Assembly: GCA_016713135.1 (NCBI GenBank)
Contig: JADJPR010000023.1
Coordinates: 372,001-436,000 of the forward strand
Origin: Rhodanobacteraceae bacterium
GTDB lineage: Bacteria > Pseudomonadota > Gammaproteobacteria > Xanthomonadales > SZUA-5
Direction: 5' to 3'
DNA: 64,000 bases
Part shown: positions 43,977 to 52,769 of the stretch, piece by piece
How positions within the stretch are numbered: the first letter of the stretch is position 1
How the letters are laid out: each line of letters starts with the position of its first letter
Notes under the pieces: generated by a model
The model's input: only the letters and a program-made list of their open reading frames with translations
What the model was told of the DNA's origin: nothing
Database searches by the model: none
Made by a program: the position numbers and the translations under genes

Positions 43977-44006
43977 GAAGCCCGGCCCAGCGCCGGGCTT
44001 CGTCGT
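43977..44006 (+). terminator. Terminator after the lipoprotein gene
   Basis: A perfect 10-bp stem GAAGCCCGGC / GCCGGGCTTC (43977-43986 and 43992-44001) is followed by a T-rich stretch, GTCGTTTCTG. It reads rightward. Confidence 0.75.
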
Positions 44007-44051
44007 TTCTGCTTTATGCTCCGGCGCTCGTTCCACCCTTGCAGGGCGCGC

Positions 44052-44438
44052 ATGAAGAGCATCCCGCTGTTGCTGGTCCCGGCCATCCTGGCGCATGTGC
44101 TGATGCTGGGCGCGGGCCTGGAGCAGGCCTGGTTCACCGCAACCCTGCCCTCCGGCGCCGGGTTCACCCTGACCGGCGGCAGCGCGGTGCTGGCGCTGGC
44201 TCTGCTGGCGCTGTTCGTCGAGGTGTTCAAGGCCACCTTCAGCGGGCGCGGCTCGCTGGTCGACCATTTGCTGTCGCTGCTGTTGTTTGTGGTCCTGCTG
44301 CTGGAGTTCCTGCTGTGGAAGGCAGCCGGAAACCCGGTGGTCGCGCTGCTGGTGCTGGCGGCACTGGTCGATGTGATTTCCGGATTCGCGGTCGGCATGG
44401 CGGTGGCACGCCGTGATGTCGGCTTCGTGCGCGACTGA
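44052..44438 (+). CDS. Small four-helix membrane protein
   Basis: 128 residues from ATG 44052 (an earlier frame start at 44016 overlaps the terminator). Four hydrophobic segments fill most of the protein (IPLLLVPAILAHVLMLGAG, AVLALALLALFVEVFKATF, LLSLLLFVVLLLEFLLW, VVALLVLAALVDVISGF). I do not recognise a family. It ends 14 bases before the carboxyltransferase gene, so it may share its transcript. Confidence 0.6.
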   Translation: MKSIPLLLVPAILAHVLMLGAGLEQAWFTATLPSGAGFTLTGGSAVLALALLALFVEVFKATFSGRGSLVDHLLSLLLFVVLLLEFLLWKAAGNPVVALLVLAALVDVISGFAVGMAVARRDVGFVRD

Positions 44439-44452
44439 TTCAGGACCGACCT

Positions 44453-46060
44453 ATGCCCGCGATCGAAACCGACATCGATACCCGCTCACCGGACTACGCC
44501 GCGAACGCCGCGCAGATGCGTGCACTGGTCGACGACCTGCACGCGCAGTTGCACCGGGTGGCCCTGGGCGGTGGCGAGAAGGCACGTCAGAAACACACCG
44601 AGCGCGGCAAGCTGCTGCCGCGCGAGCGCATCCGCGGGTTGCTGGATCCTGGCTCGCCCTTCCTCGAACTGTCGCCGCTCGCGGCGCACGGGATGTACGA
44701 GGACCAGGCGCCGTGCGCCGGGGTGATCACCGGCATCGGCCGGGTGGCGGGCACCGAGTGCGTGATTGTCGCCAACGACGCCACCGTCAAGGGCGGCACC
44801 TACTTCCCGATGACCGTGAAGAAGCACCTGCGGGCGCAGGAAGTGGCGCTGGAAAACGCCCTGCCCTGCGTCTACCTGGTCGACTCCGGCGGCGCCTTCC
44901 TGCCGCTGCAGGACGAGGTCTTCCCCGACCGCGAGCACTTCGGCCGGATCTTCTACAACCAGGCGCGACTGTCTGCACGCAACATCCCGCAGGTGGCGGT
45001 GGTGATGGGCTCATGCACCGCCGGCGGCGCCTATGTGCCGGCGATGAGCGACGAAACCGTCATCGTGCGCGAACAGGGCACGATCTTCCTCGGCGGCCCG
45101 CCTCTGGTGAAAGCAGCGACCGGCGAGGTGGTCGACGCCGAGTCGCTCGGCGGTGCCGAGGTGCACACCAGCATCTCCGGCGTGGCCGACCATTTCGCCG
45201 AGAACGATGCGCACGCGCTCGGCATCGCGCGCGAGATCGTCGCTCACCTGAACCGGCGCAAGCCGATGCCCCTGGCGCTGCGCGAGCCGGTCGCGCCGCG
45301 CTATGCCCCCGAGGAGATCTACGGCATCGTGCCGCGCGATACGCGCATCCCCTTCGACATCCGCGAGATCATCGCGCGCATCGTCGACGGCTCCGAGTTC
45401 CAGGAGTTCAAGGCGCGTTTCGGCAAGACCCTGGTCTGCGGCTTCGCCCACATCCACGGCTACCCGGTGGGCATCGTCGCCAACAACGGCATCCTGTTCG
45501 CCGAGAGCGCGCTCAAGGGCGCGCACTTCATCGAACTGTGCAACCAGCGCAACATCCCGCTGGTTTTCCTGCAGAACATCACCGGCTTCATGGTGGGCCG
45601 GAAGTACGAGAACGCCGGCATCGCCAAGGACGGCGCCAAGATGGTGACCGCGGTGGCCTGCTCGCACGTGCCCAAGTTCACCGTGATCATCGGCGGCAGC
45701 TTCGGCGCCGGCAATTACGCGATGTGCGGCCGCGGCTACCAGCCGCGCTTCCTGTGGATGTGGCCCAACGCGCGCATCAGCGTGATGGGCGGCGAGCAGG
45801 CCGCGAGCGTGCTCGCCACCGTTCGCCGCGACGGCCTGGAGGCCGCCGGCAAGCAGTGGCCGAAGGACGAGGAGGACGCATTCAAGGCGCCCATCCGCGC
45901 CCAGTACGAGCGCCAGGGCCACCCGTACTATGCGAGCGCACGGCTGTGGGACGACGGCATCATCGACCCCGCCGACACCCGCCGCGTCCTTGGCCTGGCG
46001 ATTTCGGCGAGCATGAACGCACCGATCGAGCAGGATCGGTTTGGCGTGTTCCGCATGTAG
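44453..46060 (+). CDS. Acyl-CoA carboxylase beta subunit, methylcrotonyl-CoA type
   Basis: 535 residues. A carboxyltransferase of the PccB/MccB family. N-terminal RERIRGLLDPGSPFLEL, GGTYFPMTVKKHLRAQE, YLVDSGGAFLPLQDEVFPD and GSCTAGGAYVPAMSDE, then GGAEVHTSISGVADH and QNITGFMVGRKYEN, are hallmarks of methylcrotonyl-CoA carboxylase beta chains. It transfers carboxyl from biotin to 3-methylcrotonyl-CoA in leucine breakdown. The biotinylated alpha subunit and the other liu genes are not in the window, which is unusual for this cluster. Full length. Confidence 0.92.
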   Translation: MPAIETDIDTRSPDYAANAAQMRALVDDLHAQLHRVALGGGEKARQKHTERGKLLPRERIRGLLDPGSPFLELSPLAAHGMYEDQAPCAGVITGIGRVAGTECVIVANDATVKGGTYFPMTVKKHLRAQEVALENALPCVYLVDSGGAFLPLQDEVFPDREHFGRIFYNQARLSARNIPQVAVVMGSCTAGGAYVPAMSDETVIVREQGTIFLGGPPLVKAATGEVVDAESLGGAEVHTSISGVADHFAENDAHALGIAREIVAHLNRRKPMPLALREPVAPRYAPEEIYGIVPRDTRIPFDIREIIARIVDGSEFQEFKARFGKTLVCGFAHIHGYPVGIVANNGILFAESALKGAHFIELCNQRNIPLVFLQNITGFMVGRKYENAGIAKDGAKMVTAVACSHVPKFTVIIGGSFGAGNYAMCGRGYQPRFLWMWPNARISVMGGEQAASVLATVRRDGLEAAGKQWPKDEEDAFKAPIRAQYERQGHPYYASARLWDDGIIDPADTRRVLGLAISASMNAPIEQDRFGVFRM

Positions 46061-46068
46061 CGACAGCG

Positions 46069-46158
46069 GGTGTTGGTGTTGGTGGCCGGTGTTGGCAAAC
46101 ACGGGCAACCAACCCGATCGCACGCGCCCAATCCAACACCAACAACCCATACCAACAC
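46069..46158. repeat. Word-repeat hairpin, GTGTTG family
   Basis: Left arm GGGTGTTGGTGTTGGTGGCC (starting 46068) with a further GTGTTGG word to 46095; right arm CCAACACCAACAACCCATACC and more to 46158. Short spacer of about 36 bases. It ends 5 bases before the ATG of the next gene. Confidence 0.85.
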
Positions 46159-46162
46159 TGCA

Positions 46163-46918
46163 ATGTCCTGGCCCTGGAGCACCATCGGCTTAGCAAGCGA
46201 CGCCACCCCGGCGGAGATCCGCGCGGCCTTCGAGGCGTGGAAGCGCAAGCTGGACGCCGGCGAAGTGCCGGGCTCCGCGCGCGACACTTTCGAGATCGAG
46301 CGTGCGTTCGAAACGGCGATCGAGCTTGCCGAGGAACGCGACCCCTCGCACCTGGATGCAAGCCAGTACCCGGATCCCTGGCGCGACCCGGACGCACCGC
46401 CGGCCGCACAACCCCCGGCGCTCCGTCCTGAGCATCCGCCACTGGCGTCGGCGGATGTGCTGGCAACGACCGTGCTGGGGCTGGTACGCCAGGCGGCCGA
46501 CTTCAACGACTTCGCCACCGCCCTCGGGCGGGTACGTGCCTTCGCCGATCCGGCCACCCGCGAGGGCGCCGACCGCTATCTGCGCGACTGGATGGTCGAT
46601 GGCGGCCAGTTGTCCCCACTGCAAGTGGTGCGACTGGCGCGCGCATTCGGCTGGGAGCCGGAGTCGCCGCCGCTGCAGCCGCACGATCGCGACAGCCAAT
46701 GGCGCCAGATCGTGCACCAGGCTTATGCCATTGTGTCGCCACCGGACCCGGCCTACACCGGCTCGATCGGCCGCGCCTTCCTGGTGGTCGGCGCGGTCGC
46801 CGGCCTTGGCCTCGCCGCCCTGCTGATGCCGCGCGTGATGGCCGGCGGCCTGCGCATCCTGATCCCGGTGGCCTTGGCCGCGATCTGCGCCTGGGCGCTG
46901 ATCAAGTGGCGGCGGTGA
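46163..46918 (+). CDS. J-domain-like membrane protein
   Basis: 251 residues from the ATG at 46163. The N-terminus (SWPWSTIGLASDATPAEIRAA, then FEAWKRKLDAGEVPGSARDTF) has the helical pattern of a J domain but lacks the HPD tripeptide, so it probably does not activate Hsp70. A Pro-rich linker (about residues 75-95) is followed by a helical domain and two C-terminal membrane segments (FLVVGAVAGLGLAALLMPRV, ILIPVALAAICAWALI). Unknown function. The ATG lies directly behind the right arm of a word-repeat hairpin, and no ribosome site is clear. Confidence 0.6.
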   Translation: MSWPWSTIGLASDATPAEIRAAFEAWKRKLDAGEVPGSARDTFEIERAFETAIELAEERDPSHLDASQYPDPWRDPDAPPAAQPPALRPEHPPLASADVLATTVLGLVRQAADFNDFATALGRVRAFADPATREGADRYLRDWMVDGGQLSPLQVVRLARAFGWEPESPPLQPHDRDSQWRQIVHQAYAIVSPPDPAYTGSIGRAFLVVGAVAGLGLAALLMPRVMAGGLRILIPVALAAICAWALIKWRR

Positions 46919-46932
46919 GGGCGGAGCGAGCG

Positions 46933-47151
46933 GGTTGTGGGTTGTGGGTTGTGGGTTGTGGGTTGTGGGTTGTGGGTTGTGGGCAGCGAAGCTCGCGCAT
47001 CGAACGCTCGTCGCGCACCCGCGCCTGCGTTTCTTGTCGGCAAAGGACGCAAAGAAGGCAAGTAGAGCCAAGTCGATTGCTGGACATGCATGGCGATGCC
47101 GCGCAACCCACGACGCTCTTCTTTGCGTCCTTCGCGTCCTTTGCGGACAAA
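46933..47151. repeat. GTTGTGG tract and GGACGCAAA hairpin
   Basis: About seven tandem GTTGTGG words (46933-46983) stand without a right arm. Then GGCAAAGGACGCAAAGAAGGC (47039-47059) pairs with the words CTTTGCGTCC and CTTTGCGGAC (47118-47148), spacer about 60 bases. Together with the next copy of the dispersed repeat they fill the 657-base gap before 47576. Confidence 0.8.
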
Positions 47152-47195
47152 AAAGGCGATCGGGATCGAGCGCGAATAAGGACTGCCGGCGCGCC

Positions 47196-47466
47196 GGGAC
47201 TCTCACCGAACATGCGCCAAGGTGTTGAATTTCATACATTTTCAGCCCGTGCGAAACGACGACCCTGTGATTGAGTACGCAAAGGACGCAAAGGGACGCA
47301 AAGGACGCAAAGACAGCAAGTGCCGGGGATACCCCAGCGCTGTATCGCGTTTGATTTCCTTTGCGTCCTTTGCGTCCTTTGCGTCCAAAAACACAGTCCG
47401 CGATCTTGCGAGAGTCACGGTTCGATGCGCGAATAAGCGCACCGCCAGGGGCGGCCGGGACTCTCA
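47196..47466 (+). repeat. Dispersed repeat, copy 2 (GGACGCAAA hairpin plus cores)
   Basis: Near-identical to 25918-26168, on the same strand. It has four left and three right words, one more in each arm than copy 1. One word has an extra G (AAGGGACGC). The core that ends it carries GCGCGAATAAGCGC. Confidence 0.9.
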
Positions 47467-47575
47467 CTGGCAACCGACAACCGGCCACCACTCGCCGTCA
47501 ACCAGGCGCCTCCCGCCGCGTTTTTGGAAACTGACCTCGCATCGAGGCCTGGCAACCGAAAACAGGAGGGATAAC

Positions 47576-47992
47576 ATGGACTTTCGAATGATCCGCCGGC
47601 TGAGCGCGGCGCTGTTGGTGGGTGCGCTCGTGACTGGGCCGGCGTTTGCCGGTGGCGGTGCGACGACGCTTGCCCCGGTGGCGGCATCGGCCGGCGCCGC
47701 CCATGTCGAGCGCGGCGAACGCGCGCAGCGCTGGCTGCAGGCGGCGCGGGATCCGGCCGTCGCCGCCATCCGCCAGATGCGCTTGATCGAGCGCATCTAC
47801 CTGCGCCAGAACCAGCCCGAGAAGGCCGTCGCGATGTATCGCGACGTGCTCGGGCGCACTCAGGACACCCTGCTGCGCAATGCGGTGAATGCCCGCCTGG
47901 CGCGCCTGGCCGCATGGCAACCGCGCGACCTGGATGCCGCCCTGGTGGAGCTCAGGCGCGGGCTCGACGAGAACCTGGCAAAGGTGCAGTAG
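47576..47992 (+). CDS. Exported helical (TPR-like) protein
   Basis: 138 residues from ATG 47576 behind a strong AGGAGGG site. A signal peptide (MIRRLSAALLVGALVTGPAFAGG) is followed by a helical part with RLIERIYLRQNQPEKAVAMYR, which reads like one or two TPR units. It is short for a TPR protein. Unknown function. It stands alone between two repeat regions. Confidence 0.65.
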   Translation: MDFRMIRRLSAALLVGALVTGPAFAGGGATTLAPVAASAGAAHVERGERAQRWLQAARDPAVAAIRQMRLIERIYLRQNQPEKAVAMYRDVLGRTQDTLLRNAVNARLARLAAWQPRDLDAALVELRRGLDENLAKVQ

Positions 47993-48082
47993 CCGGAGGG
48001 CACGCGCGAACGCCACCAGGTGCATGGATGCCCCTGCGCCTGGTCGGCATCGAACTGTCGCGCGCTCACGCCTGCTTTTTGT

Positions 48083-48202
48083 CCGCAAAGGACGCAAAGG
48101 ACGCTAAGAAAGCCAGATCTCCTTGGCAGCATCTTCCTGCCTCCGCATATCCGCCAATGGATTCGGCTCTCCTTTGCGTCCTTTGCGTCCTTTGCGGAAA
48201 AG
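48083..48202. repeat. Word-repeat hairpin, GGACGCAAA family
   Basis: Left CCGCAAAGGACGCAAAGGACG (48083-48103) pairs with right CGTCCTTTGCGTCCTTTGCGG (about 48178-48198). Spacer about 75 bases. A REP-like GTGGCTGAAGCCGCGCCCACC follows at 48285-48305, next to the mazG stop. Confidence 0.85.
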
Positions 48203-48308
48203 GTCTTTTGTTTCATGAATTTGAATCATGATCGGCGAGAGCCAACCTTGTCGCCGATCGTCTCCCGTGGCTCGCACAAGAGACCGTGGCTGAAGCCGCG
48301 CCCACCGG

Positions 48309-49121
48309 CTACCCGGGTGGAAGTCGCCCGTCGTGGTCGGCCTGGCGCGCATCCGACCACAGTGCCTCCTGCGCAGACAGCGGCAACTCCTGCAGCGCCT
48401 CACCGCTTGCGGCGGTCACCTGCTCCATGCGCCGGAAGCGTCGTTCGAACTTGGCATTGGCGCCGCGCAGCGCGGCGCCGGGATCAATGTCGAGCTTGCG
48501 CGCGAGGTTGGCGAGGACGAACAGCACATCGCCGAACTCGTCCTCGACCTTGGCCCGTGCGGCGCCGCTGTCGATCTCGTGGCGCAACTCGGCGAGTTCC
48601 TCGTCGAGCTTGGCCAGCACCGCGCGCGCGTCCGGCCAGTCGAAGCCGACGCTGGCCGCGCGCTTCTGCAGCTTGCGCGCACGGATCCACTCGGGCAGTC
48701 CGCGCGGGATGTCGCCGAGGATGCTGGCGTCGGCGCGCCCGGCGCGTTCGGCCTGCTTGAGTTCCTCCCAGCGCAGCGTCTGCTCCGCGGCGTTGGCGAC
48801 CACCGCGTCGCCGAACACGTGCGGGTGGCGCCGAATCATCTTGTCGCAGATCGCCGCGACCACATCGTCGAAGCCGAAGGCGCCCTGCTCGCGCGCCATC
48901 TGGGCGTGGAACACCACCTGCAGCAGAAGGTCGCCGAGTTCATCGCAGAGTTCGCCGAGCGCGCCGCGCTGGATCGCGTCGGCCACCTCGTAGGCTTCCT
49001 CGATGGTGTACGGCGCGATCGAGGCAAAGTCCTGCTCGATGTCCCATGGGCAGCCACGCTCGCGATCGCGCAGGCGCGCCATGATCGCCAGCAGATCCTC
49101 AATCGTGGATCGCGATGCCAT
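48309..49121 (-). CDS. mazG: Nucleoside triphosphate pyrophosphohydrolase
   Basis: 270 residues from the ATG at 49121. Hydrolyses (d)NTPs to NMP and pyrophosphate. The first MazG domain has GCPWDIEQDFASIAPYTIEE and ELCDELGDLLLQVVFHAQMA with the EExxE/ExxD metal motif, HPHVFGDAV. The second has ELAELRHEID and VEDEFGDVLFVLANLARKL. Length and two-domain form match E. coli MazG. The start overlaps the end of cysQ by 23 bases, so the two are expressed together. Confidence 0.93.
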   Translation of the reverse strand: MASRSTIEDLLAIMARLRDRERGCPWDIEQDFASIAPYTIEEAYEVADAIQRGALGELCDELGDLLLQVVFHAQMAREQGAFGFDDVVAAICDKMIRRHPHVFGDAVVANAAEQTLRWEELKQAERAGRADASILGDIPRGLPEWIRARKLQKRAASVGFDWPDARAVLAKLDEELAELRHEIDSGAARAKVEDEFGDVLFVLANLARKLDIDPGAALRGANAKFERRFRRMEQVTAASGEALQELPLSAQEALWSDARQADHDGRLPPG

Positions 49122-49935
49122 CGAGGTAGTCCAGCCACGGCCTCGAGGCGTCGCCCCAGGCGAGAAAGTTATGCACGATGACGTTGTCGCGCTGGTTGTA
49201 GCGCAGTGGCTGGCCGCGCTCGTCGACCACGGCGCCGCCGGCCTGCTCGACGATGCACTGCCCGGCGGCGACGTCCCACTCGGAGCAGCGCGAAGCCAAT
49301 CGGGCGTAGACATCGAGCCCGCCCTCAGCGAGCTTGCCGAATTTCAGCGCGCTGCCCTGCGGTACGCGCTCCACCGCTCCGAGTGCCGCGTAGTAGGCCT
49401 CTACCGCGGCATTGCCGTGCGAACGGCTGGCGGCGACTCGCGGGACCTCCGGGCAGGGCCGCTGCACGGCCAGCGCGCGCCGGCCAGCGGCATCGATCCG
49501 CCACGCGCCCAGGCCATCGGCCGCCTGCCAGACAGTGCCCGTCGGCGGGTGCAGCAGCAGGCCCAGGCGCACCTGGCCGTCCTCCACCAGCGCGACATTG
49601 ATGCAGAACTCGCCATTGCGCTTGACGAACTCGCGAGTGCCGTCGAGCGGATCCACCAGCCACAGCCAGCGCGCATCGCGGCGCGCGGCGAACACCTCCG
49701 GGCCGGATTCCTCGCTCAGCACCAGCGCCTGCGCGTCGAGCGGGGCGAGCATGGTGGTGAGGCAGCGATGCGAGGCCAGATCCGCGGCGGTCAGCGGCGA
49801 CATGTCCCACTTCTGCTCCACCTCGAAACGCCCGGAATAGACCGCCATGATCTCGTCGGCAGCCGCCCGCGCAGCGACGGTCACACCCTCGGTCAGTTGT
49901 TCCAGCGCGGACGCCGACCAACGCGAGGCGCTCAT
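49099..49935 (-). CDS. cysQ: 3'(2'),5'-bisphosphate nucleotidase
   Basis: 278 residues from the ATG at 49935, which overlaps the nudE stop (ATGA). A lithium-sensitive phosphatase of the inositol monophosphatase superfamily that clears PAP. Metal motifs: LSEESG, the DPLDGT motif in WLVDPLDGTREFV, and WDVAAGQCIVEQAGG. The RNGEFCINVAL segment is typical of CysQ. Forms a nudE-cysQ-mazG group that handles nucleotide by-products. Confidence 0.9.
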   Translation of the reverse strand: MSASRWSASALEQLTEGVTVAARAAADEIMAVYSGRFEVEQKWDMSPLTAADLASHRCLTTMLAPLDAQALVLSEESGPEVFAARRDARWLWLVDPLDGTREFVKRNGEFCINVALVEDGQVRLGLLLHPPTGTVWQAADGLGAWRIDAAGRRALAVQRPCPEVPRVAASRSHGNAAVEAYYAALGAVERVPQGSALKFGKLAEGGLDVYARLASRCSEWDVAAGQCIVEQAGGAVVDERGQPLRYNQRDNVIVHNFLAWGDASRPWLDYLDGIAIHD

Positions 49936-50480
49936 TCGCCGCGATCCCGGCGCAGCCACTCGCGCGCGAGGAACAGCGCGGCCATCGCCCGGCCCTCGCT
50001 GAACTCATCCAGCGTGAGCAGCCCGGACAGATCGTCGATCTTCCACGGCACCACCTCGATCTCCTCCGGCTCATCGCCCGGAAGGCGTTCCTCGTAAAGA
50101 TCGCGCGCCAGCAGCACGTGGGCGACATGGCTCATGTAGGTCGGCGCCAGCGACAGCGAGCGCAGCTCGAACAACTCGCGCGCGCCGTAGCCGGTCTCTT
50201 CCTTCAACTCGCGCTGCGCGCCTTCCAGCACCGTTTCGCCGGCATCCACGCGTCCGCGCGGCAGACCGAGTTCATAGCGGTGCAGGCCGGCGGCGTACTC
50301 GCGCGTCAGCAGCACGGTGTCGGCGTCGAGCATCGGCACGATGACCACCACCGGACGCCCCGAGCCATGGATGCGCTCGTAGGTCCGGCGTTCGCCATTG
50401 GCGAACTCGAGGTCCATCTGTTCGATCTTGTAACGAGGTTCGACCAGCCGCGATTCGTGGATCTTGGGGAGTTGTTTCAT
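49932..50480 (-). CDS. nudE: ADP compounds hydrolase (Nudix)
   Basis: 182 residues. Nudix box GRVDAGETVLEGAQREL followed by KEETGYGA, fitting GX5EX7REUXEEXGU. Cleaves ADP-ribose, Ap3A and NADH-type compounds. The N-terminal ESRLVEPRYKIEQMDLEFANG and the segment PTYMSHVAHVLLARDLYEE place it in the NudE group. First gene of the nudE-cysQ-mazG run; cysQ follows by an ATGA overlap. The nudE-side gap of about 40 bases holds a word-repeat element. Confidence 0.92.
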   Translation of the reverse strand: MKQLPKIHESRLVEPRYKIEQMDLEFANGERRTYERIHGSGRPVVVIVPMLDADTVLLTREYAAGLHRYELGLPRGRVDAGETVLEGAQRELKEETGYGARELFELRSLSLAPTYMSHVAHVLLARDLYEERLPGDEPEEIEVVPWKIDDLSGLLTLDEFSEGRAMAALFLAREWLRRDRGE

Positions 50481-50520
50481 GCCGCCGAGTCTACCTGCTG
50501 GCGCGTGGAGGCGGAGTACG

Positions 50521-50700
50521 GGAGGCAGGTGAAGCGGGGGAGGTGAAGCAAGGGAAGATGAAGCGGGTCAGGGGTCAGGGGACCCCACACCGGGCTTCGG
50601 TTGCAGATCCAAGCGGGCCGAAAGCTCCCGGGATGCGGCTCGGCATGGAGGCTCCGGCAACTCGGTCCCCTCCCCCGCTTCACCTCCCCGCTTCATCCGC
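50521..50700. repeat. Word-repeat hairpin, GGTGAAGCGGGG family
   Basis: Left words AGGTGAAGCGGGGGAGGTGA, AAGATGAAGCGG and GGTCAGGGGAC (50527-50583) pair with the right arm GTCCCCTCCCCCGCTTCACC and CTCCCCGCTTCATC (50664-50697). The right arm supplies the stop codon of the phosphatase gene that ends at 50693, so the element touches the coding sequence. Confidence 0.8.
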
Positions 50701-51466
50701 CCATCGCCGCCAACGCATGCGCATGCATCGCCGGGGTTCCGGCGAGCACGCTGGTGGTAGCGAGGCCGACTGCCCCGCCGGACAGATCGGTGAACACGCC
50801 GCCGGCTTCGCGCAGGATGACCACCAGGGCGGCGATGTCGAGGATGTTGACGTCGCTCTCGATGACGCAGTCGATGCGCCCGGCGGCGAGCAGGTGATAG
50901 TGCAGGAAATCGCCGTAGCCGCGGATGCGGTGGGCGCCGCGGACCAGGCCGGCGAGTGCCTGCCAGCCGGCCGGGTTGCCGGCCAGCGTCTTCAGGTTGC
51001 CGGTGGACAGCGCAGCTTTCGACCAGTTCGTGGTGTCCGCGACCTTGCACGGCACGCCGTTGAGGTAGGCACCGCCACCGCGCCGCGCCCAGGCGGTTTC
51101 GCGGTAGGCGCTGGCGTGCGAGACGCCGAGCACCAGTTCGCCGCGGTACATCAGCGCGATCTGGGTGGAGAACATCGGGTAGCCGCGGACGAAGCTCTTG
51201 GTGCCGTCGATCGGATCGACCAGCCAGAGGTAGTCGCTGTCGCCGGTGCGCCCGCCTTCCTCGCCATAGATCGCGTGGTCGGGGTAGGCGGCGAGCAGGA
51301 TCTCGCGGATCACGCGCTCGCTCTCCTCGTCGGCCAGCGTGACCGGCGTCGCGTCCGCCTTGATTCGCACATCTACGCCGCGCGCGTAGTAATACTCGAT
51401 CAATTCGCCGGCCGCCTGCGCCGCATTGCGCGCCACCAGCAGCGCCTGGTCCAGGTCCAGATTCAC
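50693..51466 (-). CDS. Inositol-monophosphatase-family phosphatase (HisN-like)
   Basis: 257 residues from a GTG that overlaps the gspN stop (GTGA). Metal-site motifs of the family: IYGEEGGRTG, WLVDPIDGTKSFVRGYPMF and ESDVNILDIAALVVILREAGG. It aligns best with HisN-type histidinol phosphatases, yet bifunctional hisB already supplies that activity, so another phosphate ester is possible. Coupled to the type II secretion genes, which is odd for a sugar phosphatase. Its stop lies in a word-repeat arm. Confidence 0.85.
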   Translation of the reverse strand: MNLDLDQALLVARNAAQAAGELIEYYYARGVDVRIKADATPVTLADEESERVIREILLAAYPDHAIYGEEGGRTGDSDYLWLVDPIDGTKSFVRGYPMFSTQIALMYRGELVLGVSHASAYRETAWARRGGGAYLNGVPCKVADTTNWSKAALSTGNLKTLAGNPAGWQALAGLVRGAHRIRGYGDFLHYHLLAAGRIDCVIESDVNILDIAALVVILREAGGVFTDLSGGAVGLATTSVLAGTPAMHAHALAAMGG

Positions 51467-52236
51467 AGGGTTTCCTCCGGGACGTTGATGCGTCCCTCGA
51501 CGATCAACAATCGGCCGCCCTCGGGCCGCGGCTCGCCCACCCACTGCAGTGCCTCGACCACCGGGCCTGCGCTGGCGCGCGGGACCAGTACGGTCTCGCC
51601 GCGGTACTGGCCCTGGTCGATGCGCACCGTGCCACGCACCTCGACCTCGCCGTCGCCCTGGTCGGCCACCGTGGCGTCGATCCGCCCGTCGCGGCCATGC
51701 GCTTCGATCACCATCGTGCCCAGCCGGGCCACGACCTGGCCGCGCACGCCGGCATCGCGCCATTCGATCCGCGCATCGATCTCGCGCGGCATGCCGTTGG
51801 CGGCCAGCAACAGGCTGCCGCCGCTGATGTTCAGCATGCCGGTCGGCTCCAGCGCCGGGATCGCCAGCGCGGGTGCGAGCCAGCCGGCCTCGGCCTGGGC
51901 ATCGAGGCCGACGATCCGGACCCGGCGGTCGGCTGCCGCGGCGAACACGCCGCCGAGCTTCAGGCCCGGCCCGTCCAGCGCCAGCGTGGCCGCTGGGTTG
52001 CCGCCCAACAGGGAAAGCGGCGACACCTGCCACTTGAGCTTGCCAAGCGCCTGGCCGCGCACCGCGACGCGCAGCGCCTCGCCGTTCCAGACGCTGCCAC
52101 TGATGCCGGAGAGGCGCACATCGGGCACGCGATCGCCCCACCAGCGCCAGGCCAGTGCGGCCGGGAATGTCGCAGTCACCACCACGCCCAGCAGCACAAG
52201 GGTCGCCAGGCTTATCCACAACCAGCTTCGTTTCAT
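51463..52236 (-). CDS. gspN: Type II secretion system protein N
   Basis: 257 residues. N-terminal membrane helix (WLWISLATLVLLGVVVTATFP) and a periplasmic beta-rich domain with LSGISGSVWNGEALRVAVRG, LGKLKWQVSPLSLL and the N-terminal pattern of GspN. It acts at the inner membrane as part of the secretion platform; some systems lack it. It lies 56 bases after gspM. The next gene overlaps by GTGA. Confidence 0.85.
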   Translation of the reverse strand: MKRSWLWISLATLVLLGVVVTATFPAALAWRWWGDRVPDVRLSGISGSVWNGEALRVAVRGQALGKLKWQVSPLSLLGGNPAATLALDGPGLKLGGVFAAAADRRVRIVGLDAQAEAGWLAPALAIPALEPTGMLNISGGSLLLAANGMPREIDARIEWRDAGVRGQVVARLGTMVIEAHGRDGRIDATVADQGDGEVEVRGTVRIDQGQYRGETVLVPRASAGPVVEALQWVGEPRPEGGRLLIVEGRINVPEETL

Positions 52237-52292
52237 CGGCGCCAGGAATCATCAACGGGAATGGGGTTTGGACCGCGCGGCGACTCACCAGT

Positions 52293-52769
52293 TCAGCGCG
52301 AGGTCTCGAGGGTCATCGTGGCGTTGACCACGCCCGGCACCAGCGCGCGGTCCACCGACCACTCGCTGATGTCGATGCCCTCGTCGCGGTCCAGGGTCTC
52401 CAGCCAGGTGGAGAGGCGGTCGAAATCGGTGCCGTCCATGATCACGCGGACGCGATTTTCGGCCAGCGGCTCGATCCGCGTCTGCGCGTTCATCAACCCG
52501 GCGTCGCGCGCGGAGGAATCGATCAAGGCGAACAGCGAACGCACCGGGCGCGGTGCGGCTGCATGGCGCGAGGCGAGGATCGCGTCCGCCTGGGCGCGCG
52601 CCTCGCCGCGCTGCTGGTTCAGCGTGGCCACCGCCGCCTGCGCGCTGCTGCGCGCGGCCTCCAGCGGGCGCAGCAGCATCAGCCACCACAGGAGCGCCGC
52701 CGCAAGCACGCCGAGCACCGTCAGCAAACGCCGCTCGCGCTCCTGCAAGCTCGCCCACCAGGCCTTCAT
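52293..52769 (-). CDS. gspM: Type II secretion system protein M
   Basis: 158 residues from the ATG at 52769, overlapping the gspL stop as ATGA. A short cytosolic start (MKAWWASLQERERR), one membrane helix (LLTVLGVLAAALLWWLMLL), a periplasmic coiled segment and a ferredoxin-like domain (ENRVRVIMDGTDFDRLSTWLE). It binds GspL and helps to build the inner-membrane platform. Typical length. Confidence 0.87.
   Translation of the reverse strand: MKAWWASLQERERRLLTVLGVLAAALLWWLMLLRPLEAARSSAQAAVATLNQQRGEARAQADAILASRHAAAPRPVRSLFALIDSSARDAGLMNAQTRIEPLAENRVRVIMDGTDFDRLSTWLETLDRDEGIDISEWSVDRALVPGVVNATMTLETSR

Noticed and set aside
50693..51466. Assignment of this phosphatase as the histidine-pathway enzyme
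   Set aside because: The window already has bifunctional hisB with an intact phosphatase motif, and this gene is coupled to secretion genes.
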